Made by a program: the position numbers and the translations under genes. Below, piece by piece: positions 10,701 to 20,717 of a stretch of 64,000 bases of DNA (position 1 is the first letter of the stretch; each line of letters begins with the position of its first letter). The notes beneath the pieces are model-generated. The model made no database searches. It was not told where the DNA came from and was given only the letters and a program-made list of their open reading frames with translations. Source of the stretch: Bromus sterilis (taxonomy: Eukaryota > Streptophyta > Magnoliopsida > Poales > Poaceae). The DNA lies in contig OX465597.1 of the NCBI GenBank assembly GCA_950022295.1, forward strand, positions 192,881,016 to 192,945,015. The letters are read 5' to 3'.

Positions 10701-12860
10701 AAAACGGTCACACAAGTGAGAAGTTTTCTTGGCCTCGCTGGATTCTATAGGCGTTTTGTGAGAGATTTCAGCACCATTGCTGCACCTCTCAATGAGCTTA
10801 CACGCAAGGATGTGCCTTTTACTTGGGGTACCGCACAGGAAGAAGCTTTCACGGTATTGAAAGATAAGTTAACACATGCTCCTTTGCTCCAACTTCCTGA
10901 TTTTAATAAGACTTTTGAGCTTGAATGCGATGCTAGTGGGATTGGTTTGGGAGGTGTGTTATTACAAGATGCTAAACCTGTTGCATACTTTTCTGAAAAA
11001 TTGAGTGGGCCTAGTCTGAACTATTCTACTTATGATAAGGAATTATATGCTCTTGTTCGGACATTAGAAACTTGGCAACATTATTTATGGCCCAAAGAAT
11101 TTGTTATACATTCTGATCATGAATCTTTGAAACACATAAGAAGTCAAGCAAAACTTAATCGTAGACATGCTAAGTGGGTTGAATTTATTGAGACTTTCCC
11201 TTATGTCATTAAACACAAGAAGGGGAAAGATAATATTATTGCTGATGCTTTGTCTCGTCGTTATACTATGCCTTCACAACTTGACTTCAAGATATTCGGT
11301 TTGGAGACAATCAAAGAACAATATGTAAATGATGCGGAATTTAAAGATGTATTGCAGAATTGTAGAGAGGGTAGAACATGGAATAAGTTTGTGCTTAATG
11401 ATGGATTTGTGTTCCGTTCTAACAAGCTATGCATTCCAGCTAGCTCTATTCGTCTTTTGTTGTTGCAGGAGGCGCATGGAGGAGGATTAATGGGACATTT
11501 TGGCGTGAAGAAGACGGAGGACGTACTTGCTACACATTTCTTTTGGCCAAAGATGAGACGGGATGTTGAGCGTTTTGTTGCTCGCTGCACTACATGTCAA
11601 AAAGCTAAGTCACGACTCAATCCTCATGGTTTATACATGCCTTTACCTGTACCTAGTGTTCCGTGGGAGGACATATCCATGGACTTTGTTTTAGGCTTGC
11701 CTCGAACAAAGCAGGGGAGGGATAGCATATTTGTTGTCGTGGATAGATTTTCTAAGATGGCACATTTTATACCATGTCATAAAAGCGATGATGCTGCTAA
11801 TGTTGCTGATTTATTCTTTCGTGAGATTATTCGCTTACATGGTGTGCCCAATACTATTGTCTCGGATCGTGATACTAAGTTTCTTAGCCATTTTTGGAGA
11901 TGCTTATGGGCTAAGTTGGGGACTAAACTACTTTTTAGTACTACTTGTCATCCCCAAACTGATGGACAAACTGAAGTAGTCAATAGGACTTTGTCTACTA
12001 TGCTTAGGGCTGTTTTAAAGAGTAACTTGAAAATGTGGGAAGAATGTTTACCTCATATTGAATTTGCTTATAATCGTTCATTTCATTCTACCACTAAAAT
12101 GTGCCCTTTTGAGATTGTTTATGGTTTTCTACCTCGTGCACCTATTGATTTGCTGCCTCTTCCATCTTCGGAGAAGGTTAATTTTGATGCTAAGCAACGT
12201 GCTGAATTGATATTAAAAATGCATGAGTTAACTAAAGAAAACATTGAGAAAATGAATGCTAGATACAAGCTTGCTGGTGATAAGGGTAGAAAGCATGTTG
12301 TGTTTGAACCAGGAGATCTTGTTTGGTTACATCTACGTAAAGATAGGTTTCCTGATTTGCGCAAGTCTAAGTTAATGCCACGAGCTGATGGTCCCTTTAA
12401 GGTTTTACAGAAAATTAATGATAATGCATATAAACTTGAGCTACCTGCAGATTTTGGGGTTAGTCCCACATTTAACATTGCAGATTTGAAACCTTATTTG
12501 GGAGAAGATGATGAGCTTCCGTCGAGGTCGACTTCAATTCAAGAAGGGGAGGATGATGAGGACATCTCTAGTAATGTTACACCCACATCTTCACCAACTA
12601 CACATACTGGACCAGTTACTAGAGCACGCGCACGTCAACTAAATTATCAGGTACTTTCGTTTCTTGCGAATCCTTCTATTGTTCATGAACATATGATGCT
12701 GCCTAAATTAGATACTTTTGTTTTGCTTATGAATGAAGGACCTAGCATGGACAAGAAGGATGGTCATTGGAGCGGGATCAAGCATGGAGAAGAAGGTGCG
12801 CGCGCGGGAAAGGACAATGGAGCTTCCAGTGGTGATTATCGCACTTTGAAGCCACCATAA
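7770..12860 (+). CDS. CRM gag-pol polyprotein, intact
   Basis: 1696 residues from the ATG at 7770, the first in-frame ATG (context AACCATGCC). An acidic, Ala/Pro-rich N-terminal region precedes the retrotransposon gag domain (about residues 165-335). The zinc knuckle is at 408-421 (CRRC...H...C). The aspartic protease follows with IDGGSCNN (Asp 515). Reverse transcriptase carries YFDD at 905-908. RNase H begins near 1050 (ECDASG). Integrase has an HHCC finger near 1240-1280 and catalytic Asp 1305, Asp 1366 and Glu 1402 with D-35-E spacing. The tail contains GPVTRARARQLNYQV and lies inside the 3' LTR (coding overlap 12554-12860). This is the CR-type C-terminus known from CRM chromoviruses, thought to affect targeting. 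No stop or frameshift is present, and all catalytic residues I can check are there. Function: particle formation, reverse transcription and insertion of the element. Confidence 0.9.
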   Translation: MPGSHDEVARDAPDWENMTNKELHDKFARMMSQQVQDIETRFTEAIDGVEKMIDTKLDAKFTELIARLPSAQPQPPPLPRARRILFPRGQAAGIGAPPAAAVAATTAAAASDVVQDDNYESDYEEEVEQEAAYEQPAGRPRPNIRHGRHQPPPQVRDDEHVPKLKLNLKPFEGRYIPDAYLTWELETEQRFTCLQYPENRRVTAAVCEFTGFASIWWSEHCRLHANNIPATWAALKDAMRTRWVPPYYQRELLQKLQRLRQGKNSIEEYYQELQTGLIRCGLVEDNEAMLARFMGGLNREIQTILEYKDFATITRLFHLACKAEREVQDRQAATRPNFSAGRNTSWTSRGASTSTRPAAPPSTSAAHSYREPPKQPAPPFKGAQSGPAASSSSSMASTGQTRDRDIKCRRCQGGGHFAKDCPSKRVMIITADGGYESASDYDEETLVLIAHEEQGAHDDAPDIEYMAPDDADKYASLVAQRVLSVQVTKAEQNQRHNLFHTKGVVQERSVRIIIDGGSCNNLASMELVEKLSLTTRPHPHPYYIQWFNNSGKIKVTRSVRVHFSIAAYADYVDCDVVPMQACSLLLGRPWQFDRNVVHHGRTNQFTLVHQDKNIALLPMSPEQIVKDDLARASKAKQEKNKSENEIAAKEFEHQHKTNSKSSSAVSTEIKLTSPTLLATKVDISDLDVSQYVCYAFVCKEALFSFEELPPSLPPVVTDLLQEFIDVFPQDVPPGLPPIRGIEHQIDLIPGASLPNRAPYRTNPEETKEIQRQVQELLDKGYIRESLSPCAVPVILVPKKDGTWRMCVDCRAINNITIRYRHPIPRLDDMLDELSGSTMFSKVDLRSGYHQIRMKLGDEWKTAFKTKFGLYEWLVMPFGLTNAPSTFMRLMNEVLRAFIGRFVVVYFDDILIYSKSLEEHLDHLRAVFIALRNARLFGNLGKCTFCTDRVSFLGYVVTPQGIEVDKAKIEAIESWPQPKTVTQVRSFLGLAGFYRRFVRDFSTIAAPLNELTRKDVPFTWGTAQEEAFTVLKDKLTHAPLLQLPDFNKTFELECDASGIGLGGVLLQDAKPVAYFSEKLSGPSLNYSTYDKELYALVRTLETWQHYLWPKEFVIHSDHESLKHIRSQAKLNRRHAKWVEFIETFPYVIKHKKGKDNIIADALSRRYTMPSQLDFKIFGLETIKEQYVNDAEFKDVLQNCREGRTWNKFVLNDGFVFRSNKLCIPASSIRLLLLQEAHGGGLMGHFGVKKTEDVLATHFFWPKMRRDVERFVARCTTCQKAKSRLNPHGLYMPLPVPSVPWEDISMDFVLGLPRTKQGRDSIFVVVDRFSKMAHFIPCHKSDDAANVADLFFREIIRLHGVPNTIVSDRDTKFLSHFWRCLWAKLGTKLLFSTTCHPQTDGQTEVVNRTLSTMLRAVLKSNLKMWEECLPHIEFAYNRSFHSTTKMCPFEIVYGFLPRAPIDLLPLPSSEKVNFDAKQRAELILKMHELTKENIEKMNARYKLAGDKGRKHVVFEPGDLVWLHLRKDRFPDLRKSKLMPRADGPFKVLQKINDNAYKLELPADFGVSPTFNIADLKPYLGEDDELPSRSTSIQEGEDDEDISSNVTPTSSPTTHTGPVTRARARQLNYQVLSFLANPSIVHEHMMLPKLDTFVLLMNEGPSMDKKDGHWSGIKHGEEGARAGKDNGASSGDYRTLKPP
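12542..12553 (+). promoter_or_regulatory. Polypurine tract of CRM copy 1
   Basis: AGAAGGGGAGGA lies directly before the 3' LTR and is also translated as part of the polyprotein. It would prime plus-strand DNA synthesis. The same tract precedes the 3' LTR of copy 2 (minus strand, 35637-35648). Confidence 0.75.
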
Positions 12861-13469
12861 GTTGCGCATGAAGTCTTGGACGAAATACGCGAGATGCTAC
12901 TTCATTATTTTCGTCCAAGGGCAATTATAGGTGCTGCGTCACCTTAAAATTGGGCTGGGCCCATGTAATTTCGAAATACACTTAATAGGCTATTTTTTAG
13001 AGTCCGTATGTGTGGGGAAACCGAGTTAGGGTTGTTTTCGGACCCCTCCTCCAAGGGGCCACGAAATTCCCTTCTGTTCCCCCATATATACAGCCCTTAG
13101 GGCGTCGTTTAGACTTGGGTTTTAATTAGATTTAAGTTAGCCATAGCCGCAACTTCGAGTTCTTCGTTTGTGTCATCCGACCAGGCCAAGACCGCATTGG
13201 AACCCCAACTTCTTTTAATCTTTCATCTTATATTCGCAATATCCAGATTGCAATTCTTAGTTCTTGCTTGTTCTTCGATTGCTTGCAGGAATTGACCTTC
13301 GTGGTTAGGTTGATCGTGCATCCGCGGGATCAATAACCTCTCGGAGTTGGTTTAGCGATTGCTAAGGCGCAACGTCTTCGCACGTTCGTAGTCGGGTCGT
13401 GAAAGTCTACTCCACCAAAATCGATCTCCACCATCTCATCGAAACATCGGGACACCTTCGCCTCTATCA
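12554..13469 (+). repeat. 3' LTR of CRM copy 1, coding at its 5' end
   Basis: 916 bp, the same length as the 5' LTR. The last 101 residues of the polyprotein and its stop codon (12858-12860) are encoded here. TATA box copy at about 13084-13092. Followed by ATGCG, then the rest of the host element. Confidence 0.9.
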
Positions 13470-13474
13470 ATGCG

Positions 13475-15006
13475 CAAGGATAACCAAACCCCCATACACT
13501 CCTCCTCGGGGTACTTGTCTCTTTGTGAACCTCCTGATTAGATTGAGAGTTACCGATAATAAGTGCATGAGTTCTTTGGACTAATGTGAGTATTCGAAAG
13601 TTGACACTTCCACCCACCTATACTTTTTATAGCCTCTTCGGTACCGTGCATTGCCCTTTCTCACCTTGAGAGTTGGCGCGTACTTCGCCGGTGCATCCAA
13701 ACCCTTGGCACGATACGCTCTTTCATCATAAGCCTCCTTATATCTTTCCTCAAAACAGCCACCATACCTACCTACAAGGCATTTCCATAGCCTTTCCGAG
13801 ATACATTGCCATGCAACATCCACTTTCTCATGACTTGATCCTCATGTCATACATGCTACTTGCTTGATCGATGAGCCGCATGCTAGTTGGGCCTTTCCCT
13901 AATCATTGCTACATGACGCGCTAGTATCATTGCATATCCTGCTATCCTGGCAGAGGCATACATTTGCATCATAATAGTTATATCTTCTTTATGTGAGTAC
14001 CTTTGTAAAGTGTGAAAGATATCCTATATTCTTGTAAAATATAGAGTGTTGCCCCTAAAGTGAGGAAAAGATCCAAAAGAGGACAAAATCAAAAGATCCT
14101 AAAGAGGACAAATGAGAGCTAAATAGAAAGAGCCATTGAGCCCACCAAAAAAATACAAAAAAATAGAAAAAAGAGAAAAAGAAAAATAAAAAGAGAGAAG
14201 GGGGCACACTACTATTCCTTTTGAGAGATCCACACTAGTACTTCATCCTCTATCCCTTGTACTCCATAGAGATCATCATCATGCATATAGCTATGTGGGG
14301 ACCTTCACACTATAGAACTTGGCTTGTATATTCTGATGAGCTTCCTCAAACGAGCTCTAGGTCTTCTTGAGCAAGCAAGTTAGGTTCACCCCCACTAGTT
14401 CCCTTGGAGAGCTTTTAGCTCACATGTGCATCCGTTGCATGGCAATCCCTACTCCTCACATCATATCTATCATATGGCCTTCTCTCGCCTATGATTGTCC
14501 TCATTGATGTGAGCCTTTCACACCTTTTTGTCTTCCTCCTCCACCTTATTTATGTTTCTCCTTTTAGGTTTCAACTTTCTTGCTCACGCTCATCCATTGC
14601 ATGAGTGCTCAAAATATCGAAAGGGAGTGGATCAGTTTGACTTGTACCTGACTAGTGGTCTGGGGACGAGTCCAGATAAGAATCCAAAGGAGACTAAGTG
14701 TGATACTTTAGTAGATAGTAGTTTTCAACAACCTTTTTTCTCTCTTTTTCCCAGCCCCCTGCTTGCACGCAAACACCATCTGGAGACATTCGAGTCACGG
14801 ACAGCGAGAGCTCTTGCACCTTTTGTTCTTTTGTTGCTTGTGTCAATGCTAATATAGACTCTTGCTTGTTAATACTTGAATTGAATTGCATGCTTTGATT
14901 GCTTTACTTAAAAGTCCTTATATGGTTGTGTGGCATATCACCACAGAAATTATGCTTGTTATCATTTATCTACTCGAGGACGAGCAGGAATTAAGCTTGG
15001 GGATGT
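13475..15006 (+). other. Internal region of the non-autonomous gypsy element, right part
   Basis: Continues from 5754 after the CRM insertion. It is non-coding apart from the short frame at 14552-14857. An A-rich purine stretch at 14080-14210 resembles 49986-50320 and, inverted, 50855-51166. The end, TTAAGCTTGGGGATG (about 14992-15006), is the likely polypurine tract of the 3' LTR. Confidence 0.6.
14552..14857 (+). CDS. Short hydrophobic-ended frame near the 3' end of the gypsy element
   Basis: 101 residues from the first ATG (MFLLLGFNFLAHAHPLHECS). The N-terminus looks like a signal peptide or membrane anchor. A polar middle with GLGTSPDKNPKETKC follows, and the C-terminus is hydrophobic (about residues 86-101). 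A diverged relative with the same HPLHE-SK-RKGVD and SGLGTS core is on the minus strand at 50522-50752. The position just before the 3' LTR is where some plant gypsy elements carry an extra frame, but I see no homology to any envelope-like protein. It may be only non-coding sequence that happens to be open. Confidence 0.3.
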   Translation: MFLLLGFNFLAHAHPLHECSKYRKGVDQFDLYLTSGLGTSPDKNPKETKCDTLVDSSFQQPFFSLFPSPLLARKHHLETFESRTARALAPFVLLLLVSMLI

Positions 15007-16464
15007 TGATATGTCCCAAACGTATCTATAATTTCTGCTTGCTCCATGCATGTTTTGTGTGACTTTGCCATGTTTTGCTTGAACTTTCATGCACTTTTGA
15101 GCATATTTGGACTAACCTATTAACTCAGTGCACCCAGTTGCCAGTTCCTGTTTTCTGCTGTTTTTGTATTTCAGGTTTTCCGGCCATTAAAAGTGCTCCA
15201 AAAATTCCGAAAAAATTATATAAAAAATCAGCGTCCCGGAAGATTCCGGAATCACCAAGGAAGGAGGGGAGGGCCACCACAGGGACTCCAGAAGGGTCCC
15301 TGGCGCGGCCCCACCCTAGGCCGCGCCGGGCACCCTCCTGGCTGCCCTGTGGCCCCCCTGGTGCCTCCCTTTGGCCCAATTTTTACCCCCGCGGAGGAAA
15401 CCCTGATTTCGGACCCCTTTTCTCCAGAAGCAATTCCGATCTCCGCCGCCATCGCCATCAAGTTTCAGGGGGACATAATTCTTGTGCCGGCACCCTGCCG
15501 GGACGGGGAAGTGCCCCCGGATTAATCTCCATCAACGTTGCTTCCTCCCTCCATGAAGCGGGAGTAGTTCTTCCTTGGGGCTGAGGTTTCTACCAGTAGC
15601 TATATGTTCTTATCTCTCTCCCATGATGTGATCTTCGTTGTGATCATAGGCTATGTTAATCTAGGGTGATCCCATGATATTTCCCCTTCCTCTATGTATT
15701 GGATTGATGTATTCAATTAATCTTATCTAGTATAATCCCCGAGACCAAGGTGACAGCGGTCTATTGGACATGGGTTAGAAGAATATTATCATGAGTGATT
15801 TCCTCTTTTGTGTGTTGATTGAAGATTGAGAGTCTCTTGGTGCTTGTCTTTCACTATCCTTGAGATATGTTGTGGTGATTGTGGTACTCTCTTTGGATGG
15901 CCGCGGTGACATTGGGAAATCCATAGATTGAGAACTACGAACTTTGAGGTGTGCTTTTGTAGCCCTACATAATTCTCATCCTCTCTTGACCACAAAGGAA
16001 TGACCTCCGAGTGCGTCTCCATTGCATGGTTTATGGGAAATATCATGTGATTAGACTATGTTAATGTTGTTGAGAGTTGTCACTAGTGAAAGTATGAAGC
16101 CTAGGCCTTGTTTCCACCATTGTTACATCGTTTGTGCTCACTTTTGTCACATGTTTGCTTGTTGCACTTTTTATTACAGATTTATATTACTTTGTTTTGC
16201 TACGCCTATCGACCATAGTTTACCATCTCTTCGTCGAACTAGTGCACCTATACAACTCCTAGTTGTATTAGGTGTGTTGGGGACACAAGAGACTTCTTGT
16301 ATCTTAATTGCAGGGTTGCTTGAGAGAGACCATCTTCAACCTCTACTTCCCTGAGTTCGATAAACCTTAGGTCATCCACTTGAGGGAAATTGTTGCTGTC
16401 CTACAAACCTCTGCGCTTGGAGGCCCAACATAGTCTACAAGAATAGAAGCGTGTGTAGACATCA
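15007..16464 (+). repeat. 3' LTR of the non-autonomous gypsy element
   Basis: 1458 bp, TGATATGTCCC...GACATCA, followed by the target duplication ATAAT at 16465-16469 and then the second half of the solo LTR. Confidence 0.85.
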
Positions 16465-19361
16465 ATAATCAAACTAAGCTTTCCAAGCAGTCCATAACCG
16501 CGGACGCGGCTCTTCGAATAGTTTTGTTAACCCTGCAGGGGTGTACTACTACACACACATGACCATCAGTTACGGCCAGGTCTCGGCACCATTCAAGGGG
16601 TGTCGTCGAGGATGTTCACCACAACACTTCGCCCACAGCTCCGTTCTAGTCCAGAGAGTCGCCTATCTGAGGGGGGTCCGTATGGAAGTCCGACCGAGGT
16701 TCCAGTACAGCGTCAAAAAATGTGTGCAGGGTCCCAAGCCGGTCTGAGTAGCCATTCATTCACTTCGCAGACCGTTCCACAGCCCTACCAGAACTTGCGA
16801 ACTAATGCGACTTCTGGGGTTCGAACGGGGTGAGGTACTAGGTCGAGAGGGGTCAGTGAGCCCAATGTGTGGTTGCACTCTTCTTCTTGGATCACCACAC
16901 AAGAACTCGGACTTAAGGCGGTGTTCAACGAGACAACCCACTATGTACTCCTACACAGCCTCTCATCGTTCACCTTGTATTAGGGTGGATTCACCAACAC
17001 AGTTTCACCTTCTTCAACATGATTGCTACCATCCCGACTCACATATCAAAGTATCCTCATTGTAAACTCTAAGCATGCAATAAGGAGTAACAGTTGCAGG
17101 GGCCACATGATATCAATCAACTCCCATGTCAGCTAGGATTGTGGTTTGCTTACTACTGTGACAAGATGATAGGTCATGAAAAGGGTATGGGTTCAAGTAT
17201 GTGGTAGAATCGATAACAAGGTGATCATCCTATTTCATGCATAAGCGAGACTGAGAGGGAAATGGGATTTTATCGACATGATCAATGGGGGGTTGCTTGC
17301 CTTGCTGACAAGGTTCGGTAACGGTGTCTTTAACGAAGGGGGTGATCTCGGGTTCCGGCTCCACCTCTATTCGATAGCAAAAAAATGAAAACAAGCTATC
17401 AATATAAAGACAATGCACAATCACATGATCAAGTGTTATAACATGGTGTATGGGGTGCTGATGTGTTGACAATTCTATTTAAATGGAGTGTATTGCATTT
17501 GAGTTGCAAATTCAAACTCCATATTTGAATTAAAAAGGGTTCATATGCATGTTTTCTTCTGTCCCCCCATTTAAAAATGGGCAAACATGAAAACAAAGTG
17601 CATATACAGAATCCGTGTATTTTTCTGATAATTTTACATATATTATTTGTCGAATTTGGAGTTAAAATGATTTAGTTATGATTTTCCAAAGTTTAAATCA
17701 TTTTCTGCCTTTTCTGCAATATTTTTAAATAGAAAAGGATTACTGCATCAGCATGACATCATGCTGGCGTCATGGGGCCTCTGACCAGGGGGTCGCACAT
17801 GTCAGTGTCTGTTTGTTTAATAAACTGTTTTAATTCGAATTAGCTTAATAGAGAGATTAACCAGGGGGCTGGGCCCACATGTCATGGTCACTGGCGTGTG
17901 GGACCAGGGTGACTAACCACCCTTCCACGTCGGCTGGGTCGCCGGTGGCGAGCTCCGGCGAACCAGAGCACGCCAGAGTGCACGGGAACGCGCTTTGGGC
18001 ACGCATTTGACGCGTCAGTGGCATCAATCGCGAGCTGGGACCGAGCAGCATCGAATGGAGCTAGCCAGGGGGGCTGGACGCGACGTCGACGCCAATCCCT
18101 AGCGGCGATCGTGGCTCCGTCTTGAGGAAAAGCTCGATGTGGAGCTCGACTTGAAGCAGCAAAGTGCGCAATCGAAGCAGTGGAGCGCGACGAAGACGAC
18201 AGACAAGAAGGCGAGCTCGATTGCGTGGCAGGGGGTTGTCGACATGGATCCCGACGGCGAGAAGATTCGGCTTTCATGGAAGAATACGGTACAGGCGAAG
18301 GGGCGACCTCGGGATAGGTGGGACGAAGTAGGAGCTCGCCGCAGATGCAGTGGAGGCGGTGGCGAGGTCAGAGAGGGTATGTGTCCGGAGTAATCGACGA
18401 CGGCGACTTGCGGGTCCGGGAGCTCTCGGTGAAGCGTGCATCGTCCTCGGGCTCGATTAGGACGCAAGCTTCTCCAGGTCGGGGTAAACGGCGATGGCGC
18501 GCATGATGGACATGGTCTCCTCGCTAGTCTCTGGCGTTGGCTGCGAGTTCCGTCGACGGCGAACGACGTCTGCTCTCGGGGTATTTGTGGAAAACGCACA
18601 AAGAGCTCGAGAGAGTGCAGCGAGAGGGGGAGAGTGACGAGGACGTCCAGGGGCTTCTCCTGAACATGCGGAACACGGCGGGGAAGCAAGCAGCTCGCCG
18701 GGGTGGCGTCGGCGGCCACGGCATGGCCGCCACGCACCTGCGTGCTGGCCTGCCTGGGGTAGACGACAAGGGCTCCAGGTGGGCTGGGCCGGCTGGGGGA
18801 TAAGTTGGGCCGAAACACAGGTGAGCCCCTTTTCTATTTTCTGTTTCCTTTTCTTTTCCGTAATTTGTTTTGCTTGTTAAAAAAATAGCTAGGCATTTTC
18901 TAAAATGTCCCAAATTTTTATGTGGACTTGAGATGCATATAGCTAGCCACTTATAAAGTTTGGGTATTTTTAAAATTAAAAATATTTGAACTTTAATTCA
19001 AATAGGGGTATTTATTTACTTCCATGCTCCTGTTTTGAATTTTTGAAAAATCTATGAGCATGGGAATGCTACCATATCACTTTATATGTGATCACACTCA
19101 TTTATGTGAGTTTTCAAAAGTCAAATAAGATTTTTTGGAGCAACTTTATTTCTGACCATTTGAATTAAATTCAGTTAGGGCTTCTGTGTTCTCCATTTGA
19201 ATTTTATTTAAATTTTTTAGCATGAATGCAATGTAGCTTTTAATAATAGCACATACTAACAGAGGGTTCTGACAAATTGTTTGCTCGCTCGTGACCGCCG
19301 CTAGTCACCGTGCTTGCTCTGCCCCATTTCCTTTGCTCCTTGGCGGTCCGTCAGATTACCC

Positions 19362-19734
19362 ATGGAGGCGCAAGCGCAACTCATTTTCTCACTGTCGCTA
19401 CCCACCGGTGCTCCATCCATGGCCACTCTCCTCATCTCCCCGTTCGCGGTAAATCTTGCTACTTGACTCCGCGGTGTGGCTAAGCTACTCGACTCTGGTT
19501 TTGTTAATCGTTGGATATACAACTTTGCACAAGGGTTGAATCGGTGGAGATTATTTATTCACTGGGTGGAAGATTAATGTACATATCCACGGTTTGTTAC
19601 TGGGAATTAGGGAGTAACTTGCCTAAATGTTTGAATATTCCTCTCGGCAGGTGTCAACATCCGGAAAGGGTCTCACCATCGGCAGCCTAAGACCCGGGTC
19701 ATATAAGTTTTTTCTTCTTATCAAATGTATATAG
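19362..19734 (+). pseudogene. Possible two-exon host gene fragment
   Basis: An ATG at 19362 opens a 29-codon GC-rich frame (MEAQAQLIFSLSLPTGAPSM...) that ends on a codon boundary at 19448, directly before GTAAAT, a plausible 5' splice site. A plausible acceptor (CTCTCGGCAG, ending 19650) is followed in frame by a second stretch containing STSGKGLTIGSLRPGSY, which stops at 19732-19734. Together they would encode only 56 residues. I do not recognise the protein. Retrotransposon insertions on both sides would have cut it from any promoter. It may be coincidence. Confidence 0.2.
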
Positions 19735-19962
19735 TACAAAGATCTTATGATTGAAGAACTCACAACCAAATATATTGATAGAAGCTATAGCAGATAAGAT
19801 AACAAAAAAGCTCGAATATATTGAACTGGAGCAGAAAAAAATTTATTGCTATAATTGATGATATAGCCAGATTCAGCAACAATTCTGCCAAAGGCACCAA
19901 CACTATTCACCTGCTACCTCCATGGAATTTTTCTCCTCCAGTTCAAGATACAAGCAACACCT

Positions 19963-20622
19963 TTACACGGTCACAAGTAGAAGTTCAGAAACATAATCGT
20001 AATGTGTTGGAACAAAGAGTACCAAGGAAAGGACGAGTACCAGTCGTAGTCGTAGCCAGTAGGAGGTCGAGTCTGTCTTGGATGTTTTTTTCTTGACGGG
20101 GGTTGATACTGGTGTTGCATGGCGACTGGTGGCGATGGTGAACGGCCTTGGGTGGCGGAGGTTAACGGATAGGGATGGCCGAATTCGGCGGTGAATGCGG
20201 CCAGCATATCCCCTACGAACCACCAGGGCGGCACGTGAAGATGGTGGTGTTGGGTGCTGGATCCGACGGTAGACGTGGGCATCTGAGTAAACCCGTCCGA
20301 TCACGGTGTAAATATCAATTTGCGTACGAGGGGAAGGGGATGCGTGTGGGGATGGCAGCTCTCGATGGTGGAGAGGAGCGCCGGGAGGGGCTCGCGCCCC
20401 ACTGTAGGGAGAGTCCCTCATCCTGGTGATGTTGTGTACCTCGCGAAGGATCTTGGCGTTGAGGGAGGAGGGTCTGGAGGTCACCTCCTCGACCTGGTGA
20501 CGCTTGGCGGTGCTAGAACGGCGGTGCTTCCCGGCATCGGCCATCACCTTCGTGTCTGCATCGAGCGATAGGAGGATGCCCTTGTGCAGCTTCTCAAAGG
20601 ACCTACCCTTCTTCCCAGCCAT
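19963..20622 (-). pseudogene. Possible host gene fragment, unknown product
   Basis: On the minus strand an ATG at 20620-20622 opens a frame starting MAGKKGRSFEKLHKGILLSL. Codons are rich in G/C at the third position for about 60 codons, down to about 20440, unlike the flanking transposons. After that the translation turns low-complexity and loses its coding look. An in-frame GAG|GTACAC near 20436-20442 could be an exon end. Upstream on the same strand the GC-rich leader-like DNA continues across the GTTGG target site to 28342-28437, so the 20718-28336 element sits in what would be its 5' region. No known domain is recognised. Confidence 0.25.
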
Positions 20623-20717
20623 AAACTTGATGGTATGATTGGTAGAACACAGGACGGCGGGTGGAAAGGGAGCGGCAACAAAGAGGCTAGGGTGCCAAGC
20701 GGGGACAAAGCGGTTGG

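Larger units (their letters stand above)
5760..13469 (+). mobile_element. Complete CRM-type chromovirus (Ty3/gypsy; Cereba/Quinta-like)
   Basis: 7710 bp, flanked by the target duplication ATGCG (5755-5759, 13470-13474). It has two 916-bp LTRs (5760-6675, 12554-13469), an initiator-Met-type primer site, an AT-rich leader, one long polyprotein frame and a polypurine tract. By eye I see only four substitutions between the LTRs, so insertion was recent. Placement in the CRM clade rests on three features: a single gag-pol frame, a CRRCxGxGHxxxDC knuckle, and an integrase tail that continues into the 3' LTR. CRM elements of cereals concentrate in centromeres, but dispersed copies exist, so the location is only suggested. 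Confidence 0.85.
2074..16464 (+). mobile_element. Non-autonomous gypsy-type LTR retrotransposon (Sabrina/WHAM-like), split by a CRM element
   Basis: Both LTRs are present (2074-3529 and 15007-16464). They run TGATA...GACATCA and are flanked by the target duplication ATAAT (2069-2073, 16465-16469). A tRNA-Asp-type primer site follows the 5' LTR. The internal region is 3530-5759 plus 13475-15006 and shows no gag, protease, reverse transcriptase or integrase, only one 262-residue frame of unknown function and a short hydrophobic frame. The two LTRs differ at many sites, far more than the LTRs of the CRM element inside it, so it is older than its guest. The assignment to the Sabrina/WHAM group is from recognition of LTR head, primer site and open frame. 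Confidence 0.85.
980..19274 (-). mobile_element. Solo LTR of a gypsy chromovirus, interrupted by a nested element
   Basis: The LTR occupies 980-2073 and 16470-19274 (about 3.9 kb together). It runs TGTCGGGACCC...CTGACA and is flanked by the 5-bp duplication AATTG at 975-979 and 19275-19279. The same LTR type is at 59034-63622, where it lies beside a pol C-terminus, which shows that the element's sense strand is minus. No primer site, polypurine tract or coding region adjoins either end, so this is a solo LTR left by LTR-LTR recombination. Open frames inside it (for example 18099-18818 minus, 17888-18277 minus) come from GC-rich LTR sequence and have no recognisable protein. The gap without genes at 16470-19274 is all LTR. 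Confidence 0.85.
19280..20712. other. Receiving DNA between two retrotransposons, possibly low copy
   Basis: This does not match any other part of the window and lacks LTR landmarks. The left end (19280-19450) and right end (20150-20712) are GC-rich and gene-like, the middle (19690-19960) AT-rich. Two candidate gene fragments are listed separately. Confidence 0.4.

Noticed and set aside
14528..14551. Upstream start of the short frame at 14552
   Set aside because: Reading from 14528 would need a TTG start; the first ATG is at 14552.
18099..18818. 239-residue minus-strand open frame
   Set aside because: It lies in the GC-rich part of the solo gypsy LTR, has overlapping frames on both strands, low-complexity composition and no recognisable domain.
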